A stretch of 64,000 nucleotides of DNA, taken from the NCBI RefSeq assembly GCF_900088825.1, contig NZ_LT592171.1:274009-338008 (forward strand), written 5' to 3'. The notes under the pieces were generated by a model. It did not search any database. It saw only the letters and a program-made list of their open reading frames with translations, and was not told where the DNA came from. The stretch is from Thiomonas delicata (GTDB lineage Bacteria; Pseudomonadota; Gammaproteobacteria; Burkholderiales; Burkholderiaceae_C). Both the position numbers and the translations under genes were made by a program. Shown one piece after another: positions 20,353-28,580 of the stretch. Each line of letters opens with the position of its first letter. Within the stretch, counting starts at the first letter, position 1.

Positions 20353-21702
20353 TCAGCCGTGCCGTGCCGCCATGTACTCTTCCAGGTAGTGGATGTTGGT
20401 GCCGCCTTCCATGAAACGGGCGTCCACCAGCAACTCGCGATGCAAGGGGATATTGGTCGAGATGCCGTCCACGACCATTTCCGACAGGGCGGTGCGCATG
20501 CGGGCCAGGGCCTGTTCGCGCGTGGCGCCATGCACGATGATCTTGGCGATCATCGAATCGTAGTTCGGCGGCACGAAGTAGCCGGCGTAAACATGGGAGT
20601 CCACGCGCACGCCCGGCCCCCCCGGTACATGCCAGGTCGTGATGCGGCCGGGGCTGGGCGTGAACTTGACCGGATCTTCGGCGTTGATGCGGCATTCGAT
20701 GGCATGGCCGTTGCAGACGATCGAGCGCTGCCGCAGCGTGAGCGCTTCGCCGGCAGCCACGAGGATTTGCTGCACCACGATGTCCACGCCTGTCGTCAGT
20801 TCCGTCACCGGGTGTTCCACCTGCACCCGGGTGTTCATTTCGATGAAGTAGAACTCGCCGTTTTCGTAGAGGAACTCGAATGTTCCGGCGCCGCGGTAGC
20901 CAATCTTCTTGCAGGCATCGGCGCAGCGGATGCCAATGCGCTCGATCAGCCGGCGGGCGATGCCGGGCGCGGGCGCTTCCTCAAGAATTTTCTGGTGGCG
21001 GCGCTGCATCGAGCAATCGCGCTCGCCCAGCCACAGGGCGTTGCCGTGTTCGTCGGCGAGAACCTGGATTTCGATATGACGCGGATTGGTGAGGAATTTT
21101 TCCATGTACACCGCGCCGTTGCCGAAAGCCGCCAGGGCTTCGGCCTTGGTGGTCACCACCGCGTTGAGCAGCGCGGCCTCGGTATGAACGACGCGCATAC
21201 CGCGCCCCCCGCCCCCGCCCGCGGCTTTGATGATGACCGGGTAACCCACGGCACGGGCCATGCGGGTGATTTCACGCGGGTCGTCGGGCAATTCGCCGTC
21301 CGAGCCGGGCACGCAGGGCACGCCGGCCTTGATCATGGCCTGTTTGGCCGACACTTTGTCCCCCATCAGGCGGATGGAGTCGGGGCGCGGACCGATGAAG
21401 GTAAAACCCGAGCGCTCGACGCGCTCGGCGAAATCGGCGTTTTCCGACAAAAAGCCGTAGCCCGGGTGAATCGCCTCGGCGTCCGTCACCTCGGCGGCCG
21501 AGATGATGGCGGGCATATTCAGATAGCTCAAGCCTGAGGGCGGCGGCCCGATGCAGACGGCCTCGTCGGCCAATTTCACATACTTGGCGTCGCGGTCGGC
21601 CTCGGAATAGACCATCACGGTCTTGATGCCCAATTCGCGACAGGCGCGCTGAATCCGCAGCGCGATTTCGCCGCGATTGGCGATCAGAATTTTTTTGAAC
21701 AT
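20353..21702 (-). CDS. accC: acetyl-CoA carboxylase, biotin carboxylase subunit
   Basis: A 449-residue ATP-grasp enzyme. It shows [16 protein letters not shown] at the start, the glycine-rich ATP loop [13 protein letters not shown], and the active-site block [14 protein letters not shown]. It carboxylates biotin on the AccB protein encoded 97 bases upstream in the operon. This supplies malonyl-CoA for FabD and FabH. Length and motifs are normal. Confidence 0.98.
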   Translation of the reverse strand: MFKKILIANRGEIALRIQRACRELGIKTVMVYSEADRDAKYVKLADEAVCIGPPPSGLSYLNMPAIISAAEVTDAEAIHPGYGFLSENADFAERVERSGFTFIGPRPDSIRLMGDKVSAKQAMIKAGVPCVPGSDGELPDDPREITRMARAVGYPVIIKAAGGGGGRGMRVVHTEAALLNAVVTTKAEALAAFGNGAVYMEKFLTNPRHIEIQVLADEHGNALWLGERDCSMQRRHQKILEEAPAPGIARRLIERIGIRCADACKKIGYRGAGTFEFLYENGEFYFIEMNTRVQVEHPVTELTTGVDIVVQQILVAAGEALTLRQRSIVCNGHAIECRINAEDPVKFTPSPGRITTWHVPGGPGVRVDSHVYAGYFVPPNYDSMIAKIIVHGATREQALARMRTALSEMVVDGISTNIPLHRELLVDARFMEGGTNIHYLEEYMAARHG

Positions 21703-21799
21703 GGCGGGTCGGGCCTCGGCGCGCAGCCTCGGCGTTCAAGAGGTGGGCCCGGAAAGGGGGAGGCGGTTCGGCAAGACCAGGGCATGCCGTTAGCTCGCG

Positions 21800-22252
21800 T
21801 CACTCGAGCACGAACAAGGGCTGGCCGTATTCGACGGCCTGGCCATTCTCGACCAGGACTTCCTTGACGATGCCGTCGATGTCGGATTCGATCTCGTTAA
21901 GAATCTTCATGGCCTCGACAATGCACACGGCCTGGCCTTGTTTCACGACATCGCCCACCTCGACGAAGGGTTTGGCTCCAGGCGCTGAAGCGCGATAGAA
22001 CGTGCCGACCATGGGGGACTTGATCAGTTTGCCGCTCGGCGCGGCTGAGGCGGCAGGCGTCGCGGCGCTCGCTTCCATGGGAATGGGCATAGGCGCGGCA
22101 GCAGGCGCAGCCACATATTGCACGGCGGCTTGGGCGGGAGGCGGGGGCGTCTTGACGATGCGGACCTTGCCTTCCGCTTCGGTGATCTCAAGCTCGGAAA
22201 TATTCGATTCCGAAACGAGGTCAACCAAGGTTTTGAGTTTTCGCAAATCCAT
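21800..22252 (-). CDS. accB: acetyl-CoA carboxylase, biotin carboxyl carrier protein
   Basis: From ATG at 22252 ([20 protein letters not shown]) the protein has 150 residues. An upstream in-frame start would reach almost to aroQ and is not conserved. A Pro/Ala-rich linker (about 35-75) joins the N-terminal segment to the biotinyl domain. The biotinylated lysine is K116 in [10 protein letters not shown]. AccB shuttles carboxybiotin between AccC and the carboxyltransferase, whose genes are not in this window. Confidence 0.97.
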   Translation of the reverse strand: MDLRKLKTLVDLVSESNISELEITEAEGKVRIVKTPPPPAQAAVQYVAAPAAAPMPIPMEASAATPAASAAPSGKLIKSPMVGTFYRASAPGAKPFVEVGDVVKQGQAVCIVEAMKILNEIESDIDGIVKEVLVENGQAVEYGQPLFVLE

Positions 22253-22287
22253 GGTATCGATGTGAATTGAGTCGAATTGGGTCTTAA

Positions 22288-22317
22288 ATTCTATCAAGTT
22301 CTAGTTATTGCGGCCAA
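22288..22317 (-). promoter_or_regulatory. possible accB promoter
   Basis: On the minus strand TTGGCC (22312-22317) and TAGAAT (22288-22293) are separated by 18 bases, a weak -35 and a fair -10. The element overlaps the 3' end of aroQ and would give a leader of about 30 bases for accB. It would let accB-accC be expressed apart from aroQ. Confidence 0.35.
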
Positions 22318-22752
22318 TTTTTCAGCTGCATAGCGAAGTGCGAACCCATATCCGGCGGCGCCGCAACCGCTAATTACCGCCTCGGCGAGATCGGAGAAAT
22401 AGGAGTTTTGCCGGAAAGGTTCGCGGCGATGAACATTGGACAGATGCACTTCAACGAAAGGCCGGCCCAGCGCGGCCAAGGCGTCGCGCAGCGCAACGCT
22501 GGTGTGGGTGTACGCGGCGGGATTGATGATGACGAAGCGGGTACCGTCTTCGCGTGCCGCATGGATCCGGTCGATGAGCGCGCCCTCGTGGTTGCTCTGG
22601 TGGCATTGCACGTCCAGGCCGAGTTCGGCGCCGAGCGCCACAAGAGTTTGGTCGATGTCTTGGAGCGTGGTGCGGCCATAGACTTCTGGCTCGCGCGTGC
22701 CGAGAAGATTGAGGTTCGGACCATGCAAGACGAGAACGCGTAGCGGATTCAT
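22294..22752 (-). CDS. aroQ: 3-dehydroquinate dehydratase, type II
   Basis: A 152-residue enzyme with the type II signatures: [19 protein letters not shown] (lid), [29 protein letters not shown] and [14 protein letters not shown]. It dehydrates 3-dehydroquinate in the shikimate pathway; aroC (40382-41485) and aroE (61342-62217) in the window act later in the same pathway. It lies 18 bases after the TlpA-like gene and 41 bases before accB, an arrangement common in betaproteobacteria. Confidence 0.97.
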   Translation of the reverse strand: MNPLRVLVLHGPNLNLLGTREPEVYGRTTLQDIDQTLVALGAELGLDVQCHQSNHEGALIDRIHAAREDGTRFVIINPAAYTHTSVALRDALAALGRPFVEVHLSNVHRREPFRQNSYFSDLAEAVISGCGAAGYGFALRYAAEKLAAITRT

Positions 22753-22770
22753 GGGATGGATGGGACGTGT

Positions 22771-23361
22771 TCAGGTTGTTCCAGAAAGGTGTTTCAGGAG
22801 TTCTGTATACGAGGTTTGCCCCAATTTTTGAAAGACGATGGAGCCGTCGGGCGCAATGATCACCGTGAATGGGAGCCCGCCTTGGTTGTCGCCGAGTTTC
22901 GCGCTGAGTTCCGTGCCGCCCATGCCACCCAATAGCACAGGATAGCTGACAGCGCGGGCTTTCAGGAAATTGCGCACGGATGTTGGATTATCGATGGCGA
23001 TGCCGATCATTTGCAGATTTTTGCTGCCATGATCCTTGTAAAAACGTGACAGCTCGGGCATTTCAGCAATGCACGGCGGGCACCAGCTCGCCCAGAAGTT
23101 GACGATCAAGATCTTGCCTTTGTACTGGGCCAGCTTGACGCTGTGGCCGCCGAGATCGTCCAGCGACGTGGCGAACAGCGTCTGCACCGCGTTGGGTGCC
23201 GGCGTCATCGTTGCCTCTGGAGGTCTCGAGGGCTGTGTTGCCGCCGTGATCAAACGCTCGGCATCGGCGCGGGTCGACGCGCGGGAGCCGAACCAGAAAC
23301 CCCCGGCGGCCCCGATGGCGCCGATGAGCAGAACCAGAATCCAAGATGTTGTGCTTTTCAA
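22771..23361 (-). CDS. membrane-anchored TlpA-like thioredoxin
   Basis: The best start is TTG at 23361: TTGGAG lies seven bases upstream, and the codon overlaps the previous stop as TTGA (23358-23361). This gives 196 residues, MKSTTSWILVLLIGAIGAAG, with an N-terminal membrane anchor (about 7-25). The thioredoxin fold carries the redox pair C94-P-P-C97 in FWASWCPPCIAEMP. It probably reduces or oxidises disulfides on the periplasmic side. A cytochrome c maturation role is possible but not shown. It precedes aroQ by 18 bases. Confidence 0.88.
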   Translation of the reverse strand: MKSTTSWILVLLIGAIGAAGGFWFGSRASTRADAERLITAATQPSRPPEATMTPAPNAVQTLFATSLDDLGGHSVKLAQYKGKILIVNFWASWCPPCIAEMPELSRFYKDHGSKNLQMIGIAIDNPTSVRNFLKARAVSYPVLLGGMGGTELSAKLGDNQGGLPFTVIIAPDGSIVFQKLGQTSYTELLKHLSGTT

Positions 23362-24008
23362 AGTGAAACTCCAATAGGGGGTGATGCCGCCGGGCCGGCT
23401 TCGACCAAGGCACGCACCGCCTGCATATTGCCGCGCTCGGCCGGTTTTCCGGAGCTGCGAGGCGCGCGCAGCAGCACGCCGCGTTCGTCCTTGAGCGGAT
23501 AGAGGCTGAGCGAGGCGATCACGGTCGGATGTCGGGTGGTGGCCCCGCTTGGCATCGGCCACTCGAACTCGAGGCGCTCCACGGGGGCCTTGCCCGCGTA
23601 ATGCGGGGCTTCGCTGGCACGGTAGGCAAGGTTCCGGTTGATGCAGTGAATTTCCACCGCCTTGGTATCGTCGGCAAATAGCAGGACATGCAAGGCAGAG
23701 TGCGCCGTCGCCGTTCCGTTCCACACCGCGCCCGCAAGATGCGGCCTGAATTCGGCGAATTCTTCCATCAGCCCCAGTGCGGCGCGGCGCAAATTCCAAA
23801 GCAGCGAGGGGTGTTCGTCACCGTGGAACAAGGACAAATAGAGCCGGACCTGGGTGAGGACATCCGTGTTGTCGGGCTGCACCTCGGGGTGCGCGCCTGG
23901 GCCAAGCATCTGGTGCGTTGCCTTGCGCTTGGCCGTTGCGTAATCCAGGCCGTCCTCGACAATGAGCCGGGCCGCCATGGCGGCGAGTTCTTCCCGTAAA
24001 GCGTTCAT
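23358..24008 (-). CDS. conserved hypothetical protein
   Basis: I do not recognise the function. From ATG at 24008 the product has 216 residues; an ATG at 24035 would add nine. There is no signal peptide or membrane segment. The N-terminal part (ARLIVEDGLDYATAKRKA) is helical and resembles small proteins encoded next to TlpA-like genes in other Burkholderiales. The middle part (SLLWNLRRAALGLMEEFAEFRPHLAG) is mixed alpha/beta, with HSALHVLLFADD. Its stop overlaps the TTG start of the TlpA-like gene, so the two are probably translated together. Confidence 0.7.
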   Translation of the reverse strand: MNALREELAAMAARLIVEDGLDYATAKRKATHQMLGPGAHPEVQPDNTDVLTQVRLYLSLFHGDEHPSLLWNLRRAALGLMEEFAEFRPHLAGAVWNGTATAHSALHVLLFADDTKAVEIHCINRNLAYRASEAPHYAGKAPVERLEFEWPMPSGATTRHPTVIASLSLYPLKDERGVLLRAPRSSGKPAERGNMQAVRALVEAGPAASPPIGVSL

Positions 24009-24170
24009 CAAGGGGAGTGTATCCGTCTGATGCATGCCGACCGTACGGCAGTGTCGGCTCGATCCGGCTTGGCTGCGGGACCCGATTCCGAAGGCAGCGT
24101 GGCAGCCGGTAACGGCCTCACGCCGGCCGCGGAACAGTCCCGCAGGCGAGACGGGTTGGACCCCGATGCC

Positions 24171-24596
24171 TCATGGTTTCGCGGCGCCGGGATTCGCGAG
24201 ATGCACGGGATCTCCGTTGCGGTCGAAGGGCAGCATGCCTTCGAATGAGCCGTTCCTGATGCTGTCGACCATGTGTTGCAGCGATGCCTCGGTTTCTTCG
24301 CTGGTGGGGGGCAGGCCATCATGCCAGGATACCGATGACGCGAATACGAGCGACCAAGGCGGCCCGAAGCGAGCCGCTTCCTCGATCAGGGTCTGGAAAT
24401 CCGCGAGCTCGTCGGGACCCTTGTCGACGACCATCACGGGCTCGAGCTCGCCACCGTTGCCGGCATTGAATTCGGCGCGCTGTTCGCCGCTGGCGTTCTC
24501 GGGAAGCGTGGCGCCGACGAAGACGAACAAAAGATGCTGCGGCTTGGTCTGGCGACGACTCAAGACAAGAAGATCGTCAAAAGTCTGAATGTCCAT
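24171..24596 (-). CDS. conserved hypothetical protein, cytosolic
   Basis: From ATG at 24596 (MDIQTFDDLLVLSRRQ) the product has 141 residues; AAGGA lies five bases upstream, which rules against the ATG four codons earlier. It is soluble and acidic, with the blocks PQHLLFVFVGATLPENA, PVMVVDKGPDELADF and WSLVFASSVS. Similar small proteins occur in Burkholderiales and are sometimes labelled ribonucleotide reductase subunit, which I consider unfounded. It lies 44 bases after narL on the same strand, so it may be co-transcribed with narXL. Confidence 0.65.
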   Translation of the reverse strand: MDIQTFDDLLVLSRRQTKPQHLLFVFVGATLPENASGEQRAEFNAGNGGELEPVMVVDKGPDELADFQTLIEEAARFGPPWSLVFASSVSWHDGLPPTSEETEASLQHMVDSIRNGSFEGMLPFDRNGDPVHLANPGAAKP

Positions 24597-24640
24597 GTTG
24601 TCCTTCAATCATTGATGTGAATTGGGCAATCGAGCCCCGC

Positions 24641-25285
24641 TCAGGTGTTTCCGACCGCCCACACGGCGGCTTGCGTGCGTGAATTGACGTGGATTTTCTT
24701 GAGGATGCGCTTGACGTGGATCTTGACGGTTCCCTCGGCGATATGAAGGTCCCGCGCAATTTGCTTGTTGCTCTTGCCCTCTTTGAGGTGGGCGAGAACA
24801 TTGGCTTCCTGTGGCGTCAAATTCGCGGCCTCTTTTGTTTTCGGCAGCGGATCTTCCCTCAGCGACACGACCAATAAATTGACCAAGTTGTCGCTCAAAG
24901 CCATTGCGCCGGTCTCGGATGTTTTGAGGATGCCGGCAAGGAGGGCTTCTGGCGCCATGTCCTTGAGCAGGTAGCCGTCAGCGCCAGCGCGCAGCGATGC
25001 GGTCAGATTCTCGGCGTCATCGGACACCGTGATCATGATCGTCGTGATGCCCGGGTGGTGGGTCTTGATCTCCTTCAGCGTATCGAGGCCGCTCATGCCT
25101 TTCATGTGCAGGTCGAGCAAGACGACGGAGGGTTCCAACCGGCGCACGAGATCCAACCCGTCTTTGCCGTTGTCGGCTTCGCCAACGAGGACGAGCTGGT
25201 CGCTCGCCATGGCAATCAGGTCTTTCAGTCCCTGGCGGAACAATGGGTGATCATCGATGATCACGACTTCATGCATGGAGTTCAT
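24641..25285 (-). CDS. narL: nitrate/nitrite response regulator NarL
   Basis: A 214-residue response regulator. The receiver has the acidic pair DD (11-12), phospho-acceptor D58 in VVLLDLHMKGMSG and K in GYLLKDMAPE. The LuxR-type helix-turn-helix is LTPQEANVLAHLKEGKSNKQI followed by EGTVKIHVKRILKKI, the NarL/NarP type. The start at 25285 lies within the narX end (17-base overlap); a second ATG at 25276 is possible. Once phosphorylated by NarX it should bind heptamer sites such as the inverted repeat at 27532-27547. Confidence 0.93.
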   Translation of the reverse strand: MNSMHEVVIIDDHPLFRQGLKDLIAMASDQLVLVGEADNGKDGLDLVRRLEPSVVLLDLHMKGMSGLDTLKEIKTHHPGITTIMITVSDDAENLTASLRAGADGYLLKDMAPEALLAGILKTSETGAMALSDNLVNLLVVSLREDPLPKTKEAANLTPQEANVLAHLKEGKSNKQIARDLHIAEGTVKIHVKRILKKIHVNSRTQAAVWAVGNT

Positions 25286-27170
25286 GTTTCGTGCCTGGCG
25301 CGATGCGGATCGACGTGCTGAGGGCGCGCGGCGTCAATTGCACGGCAACCCGTGTGCCGCCCTCCGGTTTGTTCGTGATGGATAGCTGGGCTCCGATATG
25401 GTTGGCGCGTTCATGCATGATGAGCAGGCCATGATGGCCGATCCGGCCATGCTCTTCGCCTATGCCGATGCCATCGTCATCAATCGCAAGATGAACGCCG
25501 CCGCCCTCGCTCTCATAAAAACTCACCTCGATATGGCTCGGGTTTGCGTGTTGAATCGCATTCGCGAGCGCCTCTCGCGTGATCTGCAGCAGGTTGATTT
25601 CCTCGTTCGGACTCAGACGCGAAGTGGTCGGGGTCACTTGGGTGTGCACGGGGATCGAACCGCGCAGGGAAAACTCGGCGGCAGACTTCTCGAGCGCGAT
25701 CGTCAGATTGTCTTCGACCTTCATGCGGAAGGTCGAAAGCAGTTCGCGAAGGTGGTGATAGGCATTGGTCAGACCGTTGTCGAGCGAGGACATGATGAGC
25801 TCGGTTTGCGCGGGTTCCTTGGCCTGCACCGCCGTTTTGAGCCGGCATACCTGGATTCTCATGTACGACAGCGATTGCGCAAGGGAGTCGTGAAGTTCAC
25901 GGGCCAAAATCGCACGCTCCTCGTAAACGGACCATCGTTTCGACTGTTCGGCGCGCATGGCTTCGCCGATGGCGATGCCCATGTGGGTCGCGAGGGCCTC
26001 CAGCAATTGAATCTGCCAGGGATCGAGGTCCTGCCCGGAAGGGACGACCCATTGCAGAACGCCGTAGCTGGAGTTGACATCGTGGAGAGGGAGCGTCAGT
26101 GCGCGCAAGTGTTCAAATTCGCGCCAGCGTATGGCGCTTGACGCGTGGCAGTCGGAGCAATTCGAAACCTGGCATAGCTGGCGGTCGCCGGAACTGAACT
26201 GCGGCGATGCTGGCGTACCGCCGTGCGTGCTGTCGCTGGCAAGGCAGACGAGTCCATGGCCGACGCCGATGGCCTTCTCGAAGTCGTTCAGCAGAGACAA
26301 GTGCGTGCTTGAATTGATCGCGCTCGGGTAAAGACGCCCGATCGACCTGTAAAGCAATTCGAGCGACTTGTTGCTGCGCGCCAGGGATTCCGTCTTCTCG
26401 GCGACTTTGTGTTCGAGGTTCTGATAGAGCTTGTCGAGATCTTCCGCCATCAAATTGAACGACAGGCCGAGCCCGTCGAGGTCGTTCGCCGCGTACTGGG
26501 CCACGCGCACCGAGAGATCCTGCCTACGCATCTTTTGGGTGGCTTCCTGAAGCTCTTTCAGTGGGACGAGAACGTCTGCGCGCGTGACGTAGATCGTGAT
26601 CGCAATGACGACAAAAATCGCAGTGATGGCAAGACCTTGTATGAGCCGCAGCAAGGCAAGTTTCGCCTCAACGTTCTCCTGCAGCAAGGTGACCAGTTCA
26701 TCGATCGTCGTCACGAGATTTTGCGCTTGCGCCAAAAGCGCAACCCGGGCTTCCGGGTTGAACCGAGAGGTGTCGGCCTCGGCAACGAGCAAGGGGCGTA
26801 CCCGCTGCTGCCAGGCGTCGAGCATGTCTCGGTAAACACGCGCCCGCCGGTCCAGTTCGTCAGACGGAATGAATTGGGTCAGGGTCGGGGATGCCAAAGT
26901 GGCTTCGAAATCGTTGAGCGAGCCCTCCAGCGCCTTGATCTGATCGGGCCGGCTGCGCGTCGGTATCGCATTGAGCGTTGCGACCGCGCGGTAGATCTTC
27001 ATCCGCAAGGAACCCGCCATGTTGATAGCCGAAGCTTCGCCGCGCGCGCCGTCCGCAATGACCAGGGAACTGATCAAACTCGTCAGGGACAGCAGCGCGA
27101 TCAGGACGAGCATGCGCGTCAGCCGCGCCAACAACGACTGGCCCCAGAACCGCCGATACAAGCGAATCAT
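25269..27170 (-). CDS. narX: nitrate/nitrite sensor histidine kinase NarX
   Basis: From ATG at 27170 the protein has 633 residues. Membrane helices lie at about 17-39 and 177-197, enclosing a periplasmic sensor. Its start has the nitrate-binding P-box INMAGSLRMKIYR (about 49-61). A HAMP region, a coiled coil and a central GAF-like module follow. The HPK7-type H-box is ARELHDSLAQSLSYMRIQ with H427, and the ATPase has the N-box EALANAIQHA. The central module holds C333, C338 and C341 followed by His, a C-x4-C-x2-C-H cluster. It senses nitrate or nitrite and phosphorylates NarL. Confidence 0.93.
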   Translation of the reverse strand: MIRLYRRFWGQSLLARLTRMLVLIALLSLTSLISSLVIADGARGEASAINMAGSLRMKIYRAVATLNAIPTRSRPDQIKALEGSLNDFEATLASPTLTQFIPSDELDRRARVYRDMLDAWQQRVRPLLVAEADTSRFNPEARVALLAQAQNLVTTIDELVTLLQENVEAKLALLRLIQGLAITAIFVVIAITIYVTRADVLVPLKELQEATQKMRRQDLSVRVAQYAANDLDGLGLSFNLMAEDLDKLYQNLEHKVAEKTESLARSNKSLELLYRSIGRLYPSAINSSTHLSLLNDFEKAIGVGHGLVCLASDSTHGGTPASPQFSSGDRQLCQVSNCSDCHASSAIRWREFEHLRALTLPLHDVNSSYGVLQWVVPSGQDLDPWQIQLLEALATHMGIAIGEAMRAEQSKRWSVYEERAILARELHDSLAQSLSYMRIQVCRLKTAVQAKEPAQTELIMSSLDNGLTNAYHHLRELLSTFRMKVEDNLTIALEKSAAEFSLRGSIPVHTQVTPTTSRLSPNEEINLLQITREALANAIQHANPSHIEVSFYESEGGGVHLAIDDDGIGIGEEHGRIGHHGLLIMHERANHIGAQLSITNKPEGGTRVAVQLTPRALSTSIRIAPGTKHELHA

Positions 27171-27260
27171 GATTCTCACAGAGATGAATGTTGCGCCGAT
27201 GGCGGGCCGATCGAAGGGCTAGGCAGGCGACGCAATTAGTCGTGTGCACCAGGAAACCGA

Positions 27261-27273
27261 GCTCATTATGAGC
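27261..27273. promoter_or_regulatory. palindrome upstream of narX
   Basis: GCTCATTATGAGC is a perfect inverted repeat with a one-base centre, about 90 bases before the narX start, and is partly extended by flanking CG pairs. No T run follows, so it is not a terminator. It could be an operator for the narXL transcript; the binding protein is unknown. Confidence 0.4.
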
Positions 27274-27531
27274 CCGCCGAGCAACTTCGCAGACATGCCC
27301 CATCGCGTATCTGTACTCCCACGGCCATAGGCATGGCTCCGTCGGGACGCCTCCCGGGTGGCGATCATGGGTTGCATCCACCGCCCGCGGGCGGATTTGA
27401 TGTCTTGCGTTTCAGCGCCTGAGGAGACAGACCATTGCGAAGGTGGTACTCCGAAAAACCCCGCCGGGGCCGAATGCGCGGACATGATTTTGAAAATACC
27501 GTCGGATCAAAGGCTTACATCACTACCACCC

Positions 27532-27547
27532 TACCTCGTTAGAGGTA
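27532..27547. promoter_or_regulatory. NarL binding site, 7-2-7 inverted heptamers
   Basis: The 16 bases TACCTCGTTAGAGGTA are a perfect inverted repeat. They read as heptamer TACCTCG, two bases TT, and heptamer AGAGGTA, whose complement TACCTCT fits the NarL consensus TACYYMT exactly. This tail-to-tail 7-2-7 geometry is the one known for NarL and NarP in E. coli. It lies 93 bases before narC, the first gene of the nitrate reductase operon, and narL itself is encoded nearby. Confidence 0.75.
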
Positions 27548-27640
27548 TATCGACGCATTTCAGGAGCTTTGTCGGCAGTAGGCAACGCGGTGGCTAAGGC
27601 CTATTGTCCTGGTCATCCAAGTCCGCAGCAGGGGAAACTC

Positions 27641-28543
27641 ATGAGAGGGTCGTTGCATCAACAGGTGGTTTGCGCCAAGGCTGGGCCTCACCGGCATTTA
27701 TGGATAGGCGGAGCCTTTCTATTGTTGCTGGCGGTGTATTTGGTAAATATGAAGCAAGCTTACGCCGACGGCAAGGCCCTTTTCGAACAGCGCTGCGCAC
27801 AATGTCACACGATCGGCGGCGGAAAACTGGTCGGGCCGGATCTGAAGGATATCGGGACCCAACGCAAGGCAGACTGGCTGCTGCAGTTCATTCAATCCCC
27901 TCAACGGGTGATTCAGAGTGGTGATCCAACGGCAAAAACGCTTGTTGCCCAATACGGCATGGTGATGCCCGATCAAGCGCTGTCCAGTGCAGAAATCCAT
28001 GGCATCCTGACTTACATTTCCCAAGCCTCCCGGGGAGCAAACACAGTCTCGGCTCCGCCAGTGGTCGTACCAGCTGCGGTCGCACAGCCAAGCCCAGCGC
28101 AGGTCATCGCAGGCGCTCGGCTTTTTACCGGACAAACACGGTTTACCCATGGCGGTGCAGCGTGCATTTCCTGTCATGACGTCAACAACTCCGCTGTCGG
28201 CATTGCTGGCGGAAAGCTTGCCGTCGGCTTAACTGGGGTCTATGCAACCATCGGTGCCGACGGCATCAAGGCCATGGTCACCACACCTCCGTTTGCGCCT
28301 ATGGCCATGGCCTATGAAGGCCATCCAGTGACCGATGCTGAAACAGCGCAATTAATCGCATTTCTGCAGGCCGCTAGTTTGTCCAAAGCAGCGCAAGCGG
28401 GAACGCGCATCTCGAGCGACATGCTGGTTGCAGGAGGGGTGGGGATGCTGGTGATCCTGGCAGCCATGAATTTGATCTGGATCAGGCGGAAAAAATTCAG
28501 CACCAAGCATTTGATTTACGCGCGCCAGATCAAGACGCATTGA
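27641..28543 (+). CDS. narC: membrane-tethered dihaem cytochrome c, NarC-like
   Basis: From ATG 27641, six to eight bases after AGGGGA, the product has 300 residues. An N-terminal hydrophobic stretch (about 20-36) exports it. Two class I cytochrome domains follow, with haem motifs C52-A-Q-C55-H56 and C175-I-S-C178-H179 and candidate axial methionines near 107-109 and 221-223. A C-terminal helix (about 262-281) with the basic tail RRKK anchors it. The domains face the periplasm. Its place at the head of narGHJI matches NarC of Thermus, where it passes electrons to the nitrate reductase; that role here is inference. Confidence 0.8.
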   Translation: MRGSLHQQVVCAKAGPHRHLWIGGAFLLLLAVYLVNMKQAYADGKALFEQRCAQCHTIGGGKLVGPDLKDIGTQRKADWLLQFIQSPQRVIQSGDPTAKTLVAQYGMVMPDQALSSAEIHGILTYISQASRGANTVSAPPVVVPAAVAQPSPAQVIAGARLFTGQTRFTHGGAACISCHDVNNSAVGIAGGKLAVGLTGVYATIGADGIKAMVTTPPFAPMAMAYEGHPVTDAETAQLIAFLQAASLSKAAQAGTRISSDMLVAGGVGMLVILAAMNLIWIRRKKFSTKHLIYARQIKTH

Positions 28544-28580
28544 GTCAGACACCCCATCATCGACAAGACACGAGGACATC

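Larger units (their letters stand above)
27171..27640 (+). other. narX-narC divergent regulatory region
   Basis: These 470 bases carry no convincing gene; short open frames here lack family features. Going left to right the region holds a 13-base palindrome (27261-27273), a perfect 14-base GC palindrome CCGCCCGCGGGCGG (27381-27394), a CCCC/GGGG hairpin (27459-27469) and the NarL-type inverted repeat (27532-27547). I found no good FNR/ANR box (TTGAT-N4-ATCAA) by eye; only a half site ATCAA near 27506. The narC start is preceded by AGGGGA. Confidence 0.7.

Noticed and set aside
27381-27394. Perfect GC palindrome CCGCCCGCGGGCGG in the narX-narC gap
   Set aside because: Such palindromes arise easily in GC-rich DNA, no T run follows, and no matching regulator is known to me. 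It is listed only within the region entry.
27481-27640. FNR/ANR box for anaerobic control of narC
   Set aside because: Only a half site ATCAA near 27506 is seen. The partner half TTGAT is absent at the required spacing.
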